Below, in pieces: positions 54,784 to 62,574 of a stretch of DNA of 64,000 bases; the first letter of the stretch is position 1; each line of letters opens with the position of its first letter. Below the pieces are notes generated by a model, which worked only from the letters and a program-made list of their open reading frames with translations, searched no databases and was not told where the DNA came from. The DNA is from Burkholderiales bacterium GJ-E10 (GTDB taxonomy: Bacteria; Pseudomonadota; Gammaproteobacteria; Burkholderiales; Burkholderiaceae_F). The position numbers were made by a program, and so were the translations under genes. The DNA lies in contig AP014683.1 in assembly GCA_000828975.1 (NCBI GenBank), positions 573,520-637,519 on the forward strand, given 5' to 3'.

Positions 54784-55276
54784 CGATCCATTAATAATCA
54801 ATGGGTTGCGTGTGGCGGACACAAGATTTAGGCACAAAATGGGGCGATGCTCGCGCCGAGAGTCGGTGCATCTTCGAACCCTCCACCGAGAAACTGTGCC
54901 GGTTGCGTGACTGGTTCGATTTCTGATTTTCCTTGCCCTGCGCGGCTCTTTCGGATGGAAGGGGCGCATGCATATTCGTCTGAAAAAAATCGACGAGGAT
55001 TTCTTTGAGGAATCGTGAGCTTGGCGCATTTCGGATTATGTTGGCATCCGGAGACTAGTCACTGGCGAACTGGTGCTCTCGACCCGGAGCGGTCTCCCGT
55101 CGCTCCCATGAAGCGGTCTCCTGCAAATCACTCCGTTGCGGACGCCTGTTCCTTCATCGGAGGCACAAGGTCGACCTCGGGCTACCGCCACCTCTTGGCA
55201 AGCTGATCAAGCCCGGTACGCTGAAGGTCCTGCGGACTCTGCTGCCAGATTTCTGGTGCGGCTTCGGTTGCGCGCC
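54784..55276. other. Non-coding accessory stretch downstream of tRNA-Ser
   Basis: About 490 bases without a recognised gene. It is less GC-rich than its surroundings and has scattered short open frames with no motif. It follows directly on a tRNA 3' end, a usual integration site, and leads to a toxin-antitoxin pair, so it may be remnants of integrated DNA. I did not find a repeated tRNA 3' end within the window. Confidence 0.5.
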
Positions 55277-55291
55277 ATCTCAAAATGAGAT
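55277..55291. promoter_or_regulatory. Palindromic operator upstream of higBA
   Basis: The sequence ATCTCA-AAA-TGAGAT is a perfect inverted repeat 12 bases before the higB start. Its position fits autorepression by the HigA antitoxin. Confidence 0.7.
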
Positions 55292-55303
55292 ATCCTTGTC
55301 CTC

Positions 55304-55585
55304 ATGCGAGTAATTTCCGACACGCCTCTGCGACGGTTTTGCGATGATCATCCGGAAGCGAAGGGCCCGATTTGGGCGTGGCGAAGCATCGTTCTCAAGA
55401 GCGAGTTTGCCAACTTCGCGGAGCTCAAGAAGGCGTTCAAGGCAACGGACCGGGTAGGAAGCTATTACATCTTCGATCTGGGCGGAAACAAGTACCGGCT
55501 GATCGCCGCGATCCACTTCGATACGCAGAGGCTATTCGTGCGCGAGATCCTGACGCACAAGGAGTACGACACATGGAAACCGTGA
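55304..55585 (+). CDS. higB: HigB-type toxin (mRNA interferase)
   Basis: A HigB-like toxin of 93 residues. The family has the layout seen here: MRVISDTPLRRFCDDHPEAKGPIWAWRSIV at the start, NFAELKKAFKATDRVGSYYIFDLGGNKYRLIAAIHFD in the middle, and LFVREILTHKEYDTWKP at the end, the last being the conserved catalytic region. It would cut ribosome-associated mRNA. It overlaps higA by 13 bases. The palindrome before it is the likely operator. Confidence 0.9.
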   Translation: MRVISDTPLRRFCDDHPEAKGPIWAWRSIVLKSEFANFAELKKAFKATDRVGSYYIFDLGGNKYRLIAAIHFDTQRLFVREILTHKEYDTWKP

Positions 55586-56013
55586 TTTTTTCGTCGAAAG
55601 AAGTCCGCGAATTGACGGATCACCTTGGGGCGATCATGAAAAAGGTTCCGCTTCACCCGATCAAGACCGAAGCAGAGCACGACCAGGCTGTCCGCGTGCT
55701 CAACGGACTGCTGGATTCCGGCGCGGCCGACGAAGCGCATCCGCTTGCGCCGCTTGCTGCAGCACTCGGGGATGTCATTGCCGATTTCGCTGATATGCAC
55801 CACGAAATACCGGAGGCGTCCCCGCCCGAAGTTTTGCGTGAGCTGATGGCTCAGCATGGACTGAAGCAAACCGACGTCCCAGAGATCGGCAGCCAGGGCG
55901 TTGTGTCCGAGATCCTCAGCGGGAAACGGGAACTGAACGCCAGGCAGATTGCCGAGTTATCGCGGCGTTTTCATGTTAGCCCTGCAGTCTTTTTCGAGGC
56001 GACGTTGGCCTGA
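55573..56013 (+). CDS. higA: HigA-type antitoxin with HTH domain
   Basis: An antitoxin of 146 residues. The N-terminal half (from METVIFSSKEVRELTDHLG) forms the toxin-binding part; the C-terminal half has the XRE-type helix-turn-helix LRELMAQHGLKQTDVPEIGSQGVVSEILSGKRELNARQIAELSRRF. It would neutralise HigB and repress the operon. The ATG at 55573 lies inside higB, so the pair is translationally coupled. It has the toxin-first order typical of higBA. Confidence 0.9.
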   Translation: METVIFSSKEVRELTDHLGAIMKKVPLHPIKTEAEHDQAVRVLNGLLDSGAADEAHPLAPLAAALGDVIADFADMHHEIPEASPPEVLRELMAQHGLKQTDVPEIGSQGVVSEILSGKRELNARQIAELSRRFHVSPAVFFEATLA

Positions 56014-56284
56014 TGTTGATGACTGCCTAAAACCACGGAAGAATTGGGCCGCCGGGAAGCGGCCGCACGCGAGATATCGGATCCGACCCAATCCGGTCGC
56101 CCATGGTTTCCCTGGACCGGAATCTCGCGTCGCGAAGGGGACTTTCGGGCTCAACCGCGAATCGCCCAACACGTTCCATCAAAACCCCCGGTCTCCGGAA
56201 TTTGCGGAGCGGTTCAGTTCAAGAGCGTTCCTGGTGGAATACCGCGAGGCGCGCTCGTTGGCGACGATTTTTCGCTGTTGCCAT
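56014..56284. other. Non-coding stretch between higA and the inverted duplication
   Basis: About 270 bases without a credible gene. No hairpin with T-run is obvious. The end at about 56285 is where the inverted duplication with 57256 begins. Confidence 0.4.
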
Positions 56285-56402
56285 CGCTGAACGCGTTCTG
56301 AATCGAACGTTCAGAGGCCGTTCACGGCTCCGGCGCACCATGTCGCCATGTTGAGTTCGCGCCGCGAACCGAAATCCTGAAGCCGACCTGATGGAGACAA
56401 TC

Positions 56403-56639
56403 ATGACGACCCAAAAACCGACCTTCCTGGGAACCCTCTCGCTCATCGTGATGGCCGCCCCCGTAGTTCTGGTGCCCGCCGCATTTCTCGCGTTCGAGGA
56501 ATCGTTCCTCCGTGCGCAGGCCATCGTGACGGGACTGGAGCTGACGCTCGTTGCAAGCGGAATCGCCTTGGCCGTGCGTGCGCTGCGCCAGTCCACGGAT
56601 TGGCATATCGAAGGCAGCGCCGAGGCACCCGCGGCATAG
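56403..56639 (+). CDS. Small two-helix membrane protein (copy 1)
   Basis: A protein of 78 residues with two hydrophobic segments, TLSLIVMAAPVVLVPAAFLAF (11-31) and VTGLELTLVASGIALAVRAL (42-61), joined by a loop EESFLRAQA. It has GGAGA before the ATG. The inverted copy 2 at 56902-57138 shares 53 of the first 65 residues. I do not know the family. Its conserved leader and copy number suggest selection on expression of the pair. Confidence 0.7.
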   Translation: MTTQKPTFLGTLSLIVMAAPVVLVPAAFLAFEESFLRAQAIVTGLELTLVASGIALAVRALRQSTDWHIEGSAEAPAA

Positions 56640-56701
56640 GCACCGCGGTGTGGTTGGCGCCGGGGGCCGCAGCCCATGCGGCCCTCCCGGATGCGAAGCG
56701 G

Positions 56702-56730
56702 CGGACCCCATCGGGTCCGTCGTTGTCTTT
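56702..56730 (+). terminator. Hairpin downstream of small membrane gene copy 1
   Basis: The stem CGGACCC/GGGTCCG with a 4-base loop is followed by TCGTTGTCTTT. It is placed 60 bases after the copy 1 stop and would end its transcription. The T-run is imperfect. Confidence 0.5.
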
Positions 56731-56806
56731 GATCGGAATGCGCGGCAAACCCCCGTTCTGCAGTCCGGCAGGGAAGACGTCCAGGGTGTCCTTGGACAGG
56801 ACACAC

Positions 56807-56840
56807 AAAAAAAAGCGGCGGACCCGTCGCGGATCCGCCG
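56807..56840 (-). terminator. Intrinsic terminator for small membrane gene copy 2
   Basis: On the minus strand, a 7-bp stem CGGCGGA/TCCGCCG (56816-56840) is followed directly by a run of eight T residues (56807-56814 read in reverse). It lies about 60 bases after the copy 2 stop. Confidence 0.75.
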
Positions 56841-56901
56841 AACATGGCATCGCAAGGGCAGCATGGCTGGCACCCCGCGACGCCATGGAAGGGGCCGGTG
56901 T

Positions 56902-57138
56902 TCAGGCGGCATGTACCTCGCCTTCCCGTCCGCCGTTCGCGGGCGTGGAGCGGCTCAGGGCGCGCAGGGCAAGGGCGATTCCGCTCGCGACGACCGTCCA
57001 TTCGAGGCCGGTGACGATGGTCTGCGCACGGAGGATCGACTCCTCGAAGGCGACAAACGCAACCGGCACCAGCACGATGGGGGCGGCCATCACGATGAGC
57101 GAGAGGGTTTCCAGAAAACTCGGCTTTTGGGTCGTCAT
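56902..57138 (-). CDS. Small two-helix membrane protein (copy 2)
   Basis: A protein of 78 residues, the same length as copy 1, with the same MTTQKPSFLETLSLIVMAAP start and two hydrophobic segments. Substitutions relative to copy 1 are mostly conservative, so both copies look like functional genes under constraint. The C-terminal 13 residues differ completely (PANGGREGEVHAA). The ATG at 57138 has GGAGA upstream. It converges on copy 1 with a strong terminator between. Confidence 0.7.
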   Translation of the reverse strand: MTTQKPSFLETLSLIVMAAPIVLVPVAFVAFEESILRAQTIVTGLEWTVVASGIALALRALSRSTPANGGREGEVHAA

Positions 57139-57307
57139 GATGCTCTCCAGTGGTTTCGCTTCGGAACTTCGGTTCGCGGCGCGAACTCGACATGGCGACA
57201 CTGTGCGCCGGAGCCGTGAACGGCCTCTGAATGTTCAATTCAGAAGGCGTTCAGCGTCGAAACAGGGTGTAACGACGGAGCGGCCGCTCCGGGAGGAACG
57301 CCCGTTC

Positions 57308-57334
57308 GGCGCCGACGCCTGCCGTGTCGGCGCC
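57308..57334 (-). terminator. Hairpin downstream of marR
   Basis: A perfect 9-bp stem (GGCGCCGAC paired with GTCGGCGCC) lies 5 bases beyond the marR stop. It has no T-run, so it may stabilise the 3' end more than it terminates. Confidence 0.45.
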
Positions 57335-57339
57335 GTTGC

Positions 57340-57837
57340 TCAGGGATGTGCCTTGCGCCGATCGTCGACGGTGAGCCGGTCGAGGAGGTCGAAGAACTGC
57401 TGGGTCTGCGGCGCGCTGAATGCCGACAACAGCGCGTCGTTCGCCAGTCGGACGGACGGGCTGATCTGCTCCAGCAGCGCGCGCCCGGCGCTCGTCAGGC
57501 GCAGGATCGTCCTCCTGCGATCGTCGTCGTCCGTGGCGGCGGAGATCAGGCCGCGTCGCCGCAGCAGGCGGACCACGATGCTGGTGGTTGCGCGGTCGAG
57601 GTGGATGCGGCGTCCCAATTCGTTCTGACCGACCGCCTCGCACCGGCTCAGCGCGGCGAGCAGCGCATATTGGGTCGGCGTCAGCATGGTGTCGGGACAG
57701 GCTTCCTGGAAGCGCGCCGTCGCGATCTGGTGGGCGCGACGAATCAGGAAGATCGCGTCGAGCGCCAACGGGCATTCCGAGCGCGGCAGGCATCCTGCGC
57801 CATCTGCGCCAGCGAGTTCCGTCATTTTTCCGTCCAT
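57340..57837 (-). CDS. MarR family repressor, divergent from RND efflux genes
   Basis: A MarR-type regulator of 165 residues. The winged helix is at about residues 55-105: MLTPTQYALLAALSRCEAVGQNELGRRIHLDRATTSIVVRLLRRRGLISAATDDDDRRRTILRLT. It is divergent from the mdtA-like gene, and a perfect palindrome lies 83 bases upstream of its start, so it probably represses the efflux operon and itself. ATG at 57837 is preferred, with GGGAAGGGG six bases upstream; ATG at 57843 touches this site. Confidence 0.92.
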   Translation of the reverse strand: MDGKMTELAGADGAGCLPRSECPLALDAIFLIRRAHQIATARFQEACPDTMLTPTQYALLAALSRCEAVGQNELGRRIHLDRATTSIVVRLLRRRGLISAATDDDDRRRTILRLTSAGRALLEQISPSVRLANDALLSAFSAPQTQQFFDLLDRLTVDDRRKAHP

Positions 57838-57919
57838 GACCATCCCCTTCCCGACCCGCCGAGGGCATTGATGCCGCATCCGGCACACCCTTCGAAGGTC
57901 GATGCTGCGTCCGAAAAAT

Positions 57920-57936
57920 ATATCACACGATGATAT
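57920..57936. promoter_or_regulatory. Palindromic operator between marR and mdtA
   Basis: The repeat ATATCA-N5-TGATAT is perfect and AT-rich, a typical MarR-family site, and lies between the two divergent genes. Confidence 0.75.
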
Positions 57937-58135
57937 GAAGTTGCCTCCGGCATTCCCGGAATTGTCCGGGGCGGCGAAGGGTTTTCGGGGGCGATTACTC
58001 CTTGCAACAGACGCGGCGCGGCCCGCGACATAAAATGCCTTCCGATTTTGTCGGTTGATGGTCGAATCGGGGGTTGCCGGCCCACGGCCGGCAGGGAGCG
58101 GCGTGCGCCGCTCCGATCCCCTCCTTTCCCGTTGG

Positions 58136-59386
58136 ATGTCGAGAACCATGCAGGATTCCGAAGTCCCATCGCAGGGCGAGCCCGCCGCAAGCTCCGTTGT
58201 TCCCCCACCCGGGGGGCGTCCGCGCCGCCGCCTTGGCTGGCTGGCGATCGGAATCGCCGCGATCGCGGTGGTCGTGGCGCTGCGAGTGCTGCGTCAAAAG
58301 CCGCCCGAGCACGAGGAGCCCGCGCAGGTCGTCGGCGTCGCGACCGCGGCGCTCGGATCGATGCCCGTCACCGTCCATGAGTTGGGCACCGTCACGCCGA
58401 TCACCACCGTGACCGTGTTGCCGATGCTGAGCGGCTACATCACCGAGGTTGCCTACCATGAAGGGCAGGACGTCCGGAAGGGGCAGTTCCTGGTCCAGAT
58501 CGATCCGCGCCAATACGAGATCGACAAGGAGCAGGCCGAGGGACAGCTGGTCAAGGACCTCGCCGCGCTGGGGCAGGCCCGCGCCGATCTGGCGCGGTAT
58601 ACCCGCCTCCATGCCACGCACTCGATCGCCGAACAGATCTACGTCGACCAGAAGTACCTGGTCCAGCAGTATGAAGGCGCGGTGAAGACCGATCGGGCGA
58701 ACATTGCGCAGTACAACCTGGACCTCATCTATTGCCATGTCACGTCGCCGGTCTCCGGGCGGGTCGGCCTGCGCCTCGTCGACGTCGGAAATTTCGTCAC
58801 CGCCTCGAGCCAGCCGGCGCTGGTCGTCGTCACGACCATGAAGCCCACCACGGTCGAGTTCAGCATCCCGCAGAACATCCTGGGCGACGTGGTGCAACGG
58901 TTCCATACCGGCGCCCGGTTGCCGGTCGCGATCTACGACAGCGAGGACCAGAAGCAGATCGCCACCGGAACGCTCTATGCGATCAGCAATCAGATGGCGA
59001 CGGCAACCGGAACCTTCACCCTGCGCGCGATGACGCCCAACCGCGACGAGGCGCTGTTCCCGAACGAGTTCGTCAACGTGACGCTGACCGTCGATACCCT
59101 GCACGACGTGGTTCTCGTACCCACCCCGGCGATTCAGACCGGTGCCCCCGGCACCTACGTTTTCGTCGTGAATCGCGATGACACCGTGTCGGTGCGCAAG
59201 ATCACGATCGGTCCGGGCAACGGGCGGTACACGGCCGTCCGATCGGGGCTGGCCGCCGGCGAGCGCGTCGTCACCGACGGGCTGGACCGCCTGCACGACG
59301 GCGGGAAGATCCGGCCGGCGCCCGCGACCGAAGTCGCGCCGGGGGCGACGGTGCGCGCGCCGCATCCCCCGGCGCGGGCTTCCTAG
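58136..59386 (+). CDS. mdtA: RND efflux periplasmic adaptor (MdtA-type)
   Basis: A membrane fusion protein of 416 residues. A membrane anchor lies near residues 31-50 (RLGWLAIGIAAIAVVVAL). The barrel-sandwich (biotinyl-lipoyl-like) part has LPMLSGYITEVAYHEGQDVRKGQFLVQID, followed by a coiled-coil hairpin (residues 105-170), a beta-barrel (VGLRLVDVGNFVTASSQPALVVVTTMKPTTVEF) and a membrane-proximal domain. ATG at 58136 was taken; ATG at 58148 is also possible. It is followed by two RND pump genes, the mdtABC order. Confidence 0.93.
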   Translation: MSRTMQDSEVPSQGEPAASSVVPPPGGRPRRRLGWLAIGIAAIAVVVALRVLRQKPPEHEEPAQVVGVATAALGSMPVTVHELGTVTPITTVTVLPMLSGYITEVAYHEGQDVRKGQFLVQIDPRQYEIDKEQAEGQLVKDLAALGQARADLARYTRLHATHSIAEQIYVDQKYLVQQYEGAVKTDRANIAQYNLDLIYCHVTSPVSGRVGLRLVDVGNFVTASSQPALVVVTTMKPTTVEFSIPQNILGDVVQRFHTGARLPVAIYDSEDQKQIATGTLYAISNQMATATGTFTLRAMTPNRDEALFPNEFVNVTLTVDTLHDVVLVPTPAIQTGAPGTYVFVVNRDDTVSVRKITIGPGNGRYTAVRSGLAAGERVVTDGLDRLHDGGKIRPAPATEVAPGATVRAPHPPARAS

Positions 59387-59407
59387 CCTCGCCCAGGCCT
59401 TGCGCCG

Positions 59408-62400
59408 ATGAATCTCTCCCGCCTGTTCATCATGCGGCCGGTGGCGACGTCGCTGCTGATGATCGCCATCGTTCTCGTCGGCGCGGTGGCGATGAAGATC
59501 CTGCCGGTGTCGTCGCTGCCCACCGTCGACTACCCGACGATCCAGGTGCAGACCTTCTATCCGGGGGCAAGTCCGCATGTGATGGCCACCACCGTCACGG
59601 CGCCGCTGGAGGTGCAACTCGGAGAGATCCCCGGCCTGCAGGAGATGGTATCGACGAGTTCGGAAGGCGCATCGGTCATCACGCTGCAGTTCGACCTGTC
59701 GTTGAGCCTCGATGTCGCGGAGCAGGACGTGCAGCAGGCCATCAATGCGGCCAACAGCTTCCTGCCCGCCGGCCTGCCGGCGCCGCCGATCTATGCGAAG
59801 GTCAATCCCGCCGACCAGCCGGTCCTCACCCTGGCGGTGACGTCCCCGTCGATGTCGCTGACGCAGTTGCAGGACATTGCGAACACCCGGCTGGCAACCA
59901 AGATTTCCGAGGTGCCGGGCGTCGGCCTCGTGACCACGGCCGGCGGCAACGTGCCCGCCGTGCGCGTCGAAGCCAATCCGCAGAAGCTCGCCGCCTACGG
60001 GCTCAGCATCGACGATCTGCGGACCTACCTCGCCAATATCAACGTCAGCCAGCCGAAGGGGAATTTCGACGGCCCCGAACTCGACTACACGATCAATGCC
60101 AACGACCAGATTTCCGATCCGAAGGACTATCTGGATTCGGTGGTCGCGTACCAGAATGGCGCGCCGGTGTTCCTGCGGGACGTCGCACGGGTGCGCGTCG
60201 CGCCGGAGGATGTCGAACGAGGGGCATGGTTCGATCACCAGCCGGCCATCGTGCTGAACGTGCGGCGGCAACCGGGCGCGAACGTCATCGCCACCGTCGA
60301 CGAGATCATGCGTCGGCTGCCGCAGCTCGAATCGGCGTTGCCGGGGGGCATGCGGGTGACGGTCGTTTCAAACAGCGTGGGGGAGATCCGGGCGTCGGTG
60401 CGGGATGCTGCCCGCGAGTTGCTGCTGGCGGTCGCCCTCGTCGTCGCGGTGATCTTCGTGTTCCTGCGCAACCTCCCGGCGACACTCATTCCCAGCATCT
60501 CCGTTCCGGTGTCGCTGATCGGCACGCTGACGATCATGTACGAGATGCATTACTCGATCGACAACCTGTCGCTGATGGCGCTCATCATCGCAACGGGCTT
60601 CGTCGTCGACGACTCGATCGTGATGATCGAGAACATCGTCCGCCACCTCGAGTCCGGCATGTCGCCGCGGGAGGCGGCGATCCGGGGCGCGGGCCAGATC
60701 GGATTCACGATCCTGTCGCTCACGATCTCGCTCATCGCGGTCCTGATTCCGCTGATCTTCATGGGCGGCGTCATCGGACGGCTCTTCGGCGAGTTCGCCG
60801 TCACCCTGGCGGTGACCATCCTGCTGTCCGCGGTGGTTTCGCTGAGCGGCGTGCCGATGCTGTGCGCCAAGCTCCTGCGCGCCCGGGCGCAGCGTCATCC
60901 CAGCCGATTCGAGCGGTTCAGCGAGCGCGTCTTCGATCGGACGCTCGCGGCGTATTCCCGAGGTCTGTCGTGGGTGCTCGATCGCCAGCCGGTCGTGCTC
61001 GCCGTGGTCGTGCTCACCATCGTCTTGACCTTCGCAATGTATATCGCCATTCCGAAGGGCCTCTTTCCGGTCCAGGACGTGGGCGTGATCCAGGGCATCA
61101 GCGTCGCCGACAACTCGGTTTCCTACGCTGCGATGGCGCGGCGCCAGGCGGCACTTGCGGACGTCATCCTGCGGGATCGGGATGTGACGTCGCTCACCTC
61201 CTACGTCGGGATCGACGGCATCAACCCGACGCTCAACAGCGGGCGCTTCCTGATCAACCTGAAGCCGCCGGGACAGCGGCACGAGACGGCCCTCGAGGTT
61301 TCCCGCCGCATCCAGCGCGCGGCCGCCGGCGTTCCAGGCATCCGCCTCTATCTGCAGCCTGGACAGGACCTCACGCTCGATACGCAGGTTTCGCGCAACC
61401 AGTACAGCCTCATCCTGCGCGGGCCGAGTGAACAGGCATTCCGGCACTACGTGCCCGCGCTCCTGGCGCGGATGCGGTCGATCCGCTCGATCACCGACGT
61501 GACCAGCGATCTCGACAACGATGGTCTCGCGGTCGAGGTCACGGTCAACCGCCAACTTGCGGCGCGCTACGGGATCACCCCCGCGACGATCGACAATGTG
61601 CTCTACGATGCGATGGGTCAGCGGATCGTGTCGACCATCTTCCAGCAGGCCGATCAATATCGCGTCATCCTGGTGGCGAAGTCCAGCACGATTCCGACGG
61701 TGCGCTCGATCGGCGACATCTACCTCCCCAGTCAGACCGCAAGTGCGGGGCAGGTTCAGCTCGGGGCGATCGCGGCCTTGCACGTCACCAAGGAGCCGCT
61801 CGCGATCAGCCATCTGGCCCAGTTTCCGGCCGTGACCGTGTCGTTCAACCTGGCCGACGGCGCGTCCCTGTCCGATGCCGTGCGGGAGATCCGTGCCGCC
61901 GAGCGCGCGGTGCACCTGCCGCTGTCGATCACCGCGACGTTCCAGGGCGCCGCCGCGGCGTTCGAGGCGTCGGTCTCCAATGAGGCCTATCTGCTGATCG
62001 CCGCCATCGTCGCGGTCTATATCGTGCTCGGCGTGCTGTATGAGAGCTACATCCATCCCGTGACGATCCTGTCGACCCTGCCGTCGGCGGGAATCGGTGC
62101 GCTGCTGGCCCTGCAGCTTGCGGGCCATGACCTCGACGTGATCGGGATCATCGGCATCGTGCTGCTCATCGGCATCGTGAAGAAGAACGCGATCATGATG
62201 GTGGATTTCGCGCTCGATGCCGAACGCAAACAGGGGAAGTCGGCGCGCGACGCGATCTTCGAAGCCTCGCTGCTGCGGTTCCGGCCGATCCTGATGACGA
62301 CCCTGGCGGCGATGCTTGGCGCCATGCCGATGTTGCTCGGTACCGGGACCGGTTCGGAACTGCGCCGTCCTCTGGGCCTTGCGATCGTCGGCGGCTTGGC

Positions 62401-62557
62401 CTTGAGTCAGATCCTGACGCTCTTCACGACGCCGGTGATCTACCTGTTCTTCGACCGACTTTCCCGCCGCTTCCGTGGTGTGCGCGGACGCAACGGCACG
62501 GGATCGGATGGTCCGGGCGCCGGCCTCGGCGGCACCGAGCCGACGCGGGCCGGATAA
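59408..62557 (+). CDS. mdtB: RND efflux pump subunit (MdtB-type)
   Basis: An inner-membrane RND transporter of 1049 residues with 12 membrane helices and two large periplasmic loops. It starts FIMRPVATSLLMIAIVLVG and has the proton-relay region LIIATGFVVDDSIVMIENIVRHLE and the C-terminal GIVLLIGIVKKNAIMMVDFAL. MdtB forms a heterotrimer with MdtC and expels drugs, bile salts and other compounds in enterobacteria; the substrate here is unknown. It follows the adaptor gene by 21 bases. Confidence 0.95.
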   Translation: MNLSRLFIMRPVATSLLMIAIVLVGAVAMKILPVSSLPTVDYPTIQVQTFYPGASPHVMATTVTAPLEVQLGEIPGLQEMVSTSSEGASVITLQFDLSLSLDVAEQDVQQAINAANSFLPAGLPAPPIYAKVNPADQPVLTLAVTSPSMSLTQLQDIANTRLATKISEVPGVGLVTTAGGNVPAVRVEANPQKLAAYGLSIDDLRTYLANINVSQPKGNFDGPELDYTINANDQISDPKDYLDSVVAYQNGAPVFLRDVARVRVAPEDVERGAWFDHQPAIVLNVRRQPGANVIATVDEIMRRLPQLESALPGGMRVTVVSNSVGEIRASVRDAARELLLAVALVVAVIFVFLRNLPATLIPSISVPVSLIGTLTIMYEMHYSIDNLSLMALIIATGFVVDDSIVMIENIVRHLESGMSPREAAIRGAGQIGFTILSLTISLIAVLIPLIFMGGVIGRLFGEFAVTLAVTILLSAVVSLSGVPMLCAKLLRARAQRHPSRFERFSERVFDRTLAAYSRGLSWVLDRQPVVLAVVVLTIVLTFAMYIAIPKGLFPVQDVGVIQGISVADNSVSYAAMARRQAALADVILRDRDVTSLTSYVGIDGINPTLNSGRFLINLKPPGQRHETALEVSRRIQRAAAGVPGIRLYLQPGQDLTLDTQVSRNQYSLILRGPSEQAFRHYVPALLARMRSIRSITDVTSDLDNDGLAVEVTVNRQLAARYGITPATIDNVLYDAMGQRIVSTIFQQADQYRVILVAKSSTIPTVRSIGDIYLPSQTASAGQVQLGAIAALHVTKEPLAISHLAQFPAVTVSFNLADGASLSDAVREIRAAERAVHLPLSITATFQGAAAAFEASVSNEAYLLIAAIVAVYIVLGVLYESYIHPVTILSTLPSAGIGALLALQLAGHDLDVIGIIGIVLLIGIVKKNAIMMVDFALDAERKQGKSARDAIFEASLLRFRPILMTTLAAMLGAMPMLLGTGTGSELRRPLGLAIVGGLALSQILTLFTTPVIYLFFDRLSRRFRGVRGRNGTGSDGPGAGLGGTEPTRAG

Positions 62558-62574
62558 GGGCGGGGGGCGCCACC

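Larger units (their letters stand above)
56285..57256. repeat. Inverted duplication of a small membrane protein gene with its leader
   Basis: The left arm (56285 to about 56598) and right arm (about 56944 to 57256, reversed) are inverted copies that hold the upstream 110-120 bases and the first 65 codons of the two small genes. The leaders match almost throughout (for example TTCAGAGGCCGTTCACGG and GAGTTCGCGCCGCGAACCGA). The centre, 56640-56901, holds two transcription terminator-like hairpins back to back. Confidence 0.8.

Noticed and set aside
55084..55276. Broken gene downstream of tRNA-Ser (segments reading like PPPLGKLIKPGTLKVL)
   Set aside because: Only a short open frame without start, ribosome site or recognisable motif; it could be a remnant but cannot be supported.
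57995..60271. Long minus-strand frame opposite mdtA/mdtB
   Set aside because: It is antisense to conserved RND genes, with low-complexity His/Arg/Asp composition and no motif.
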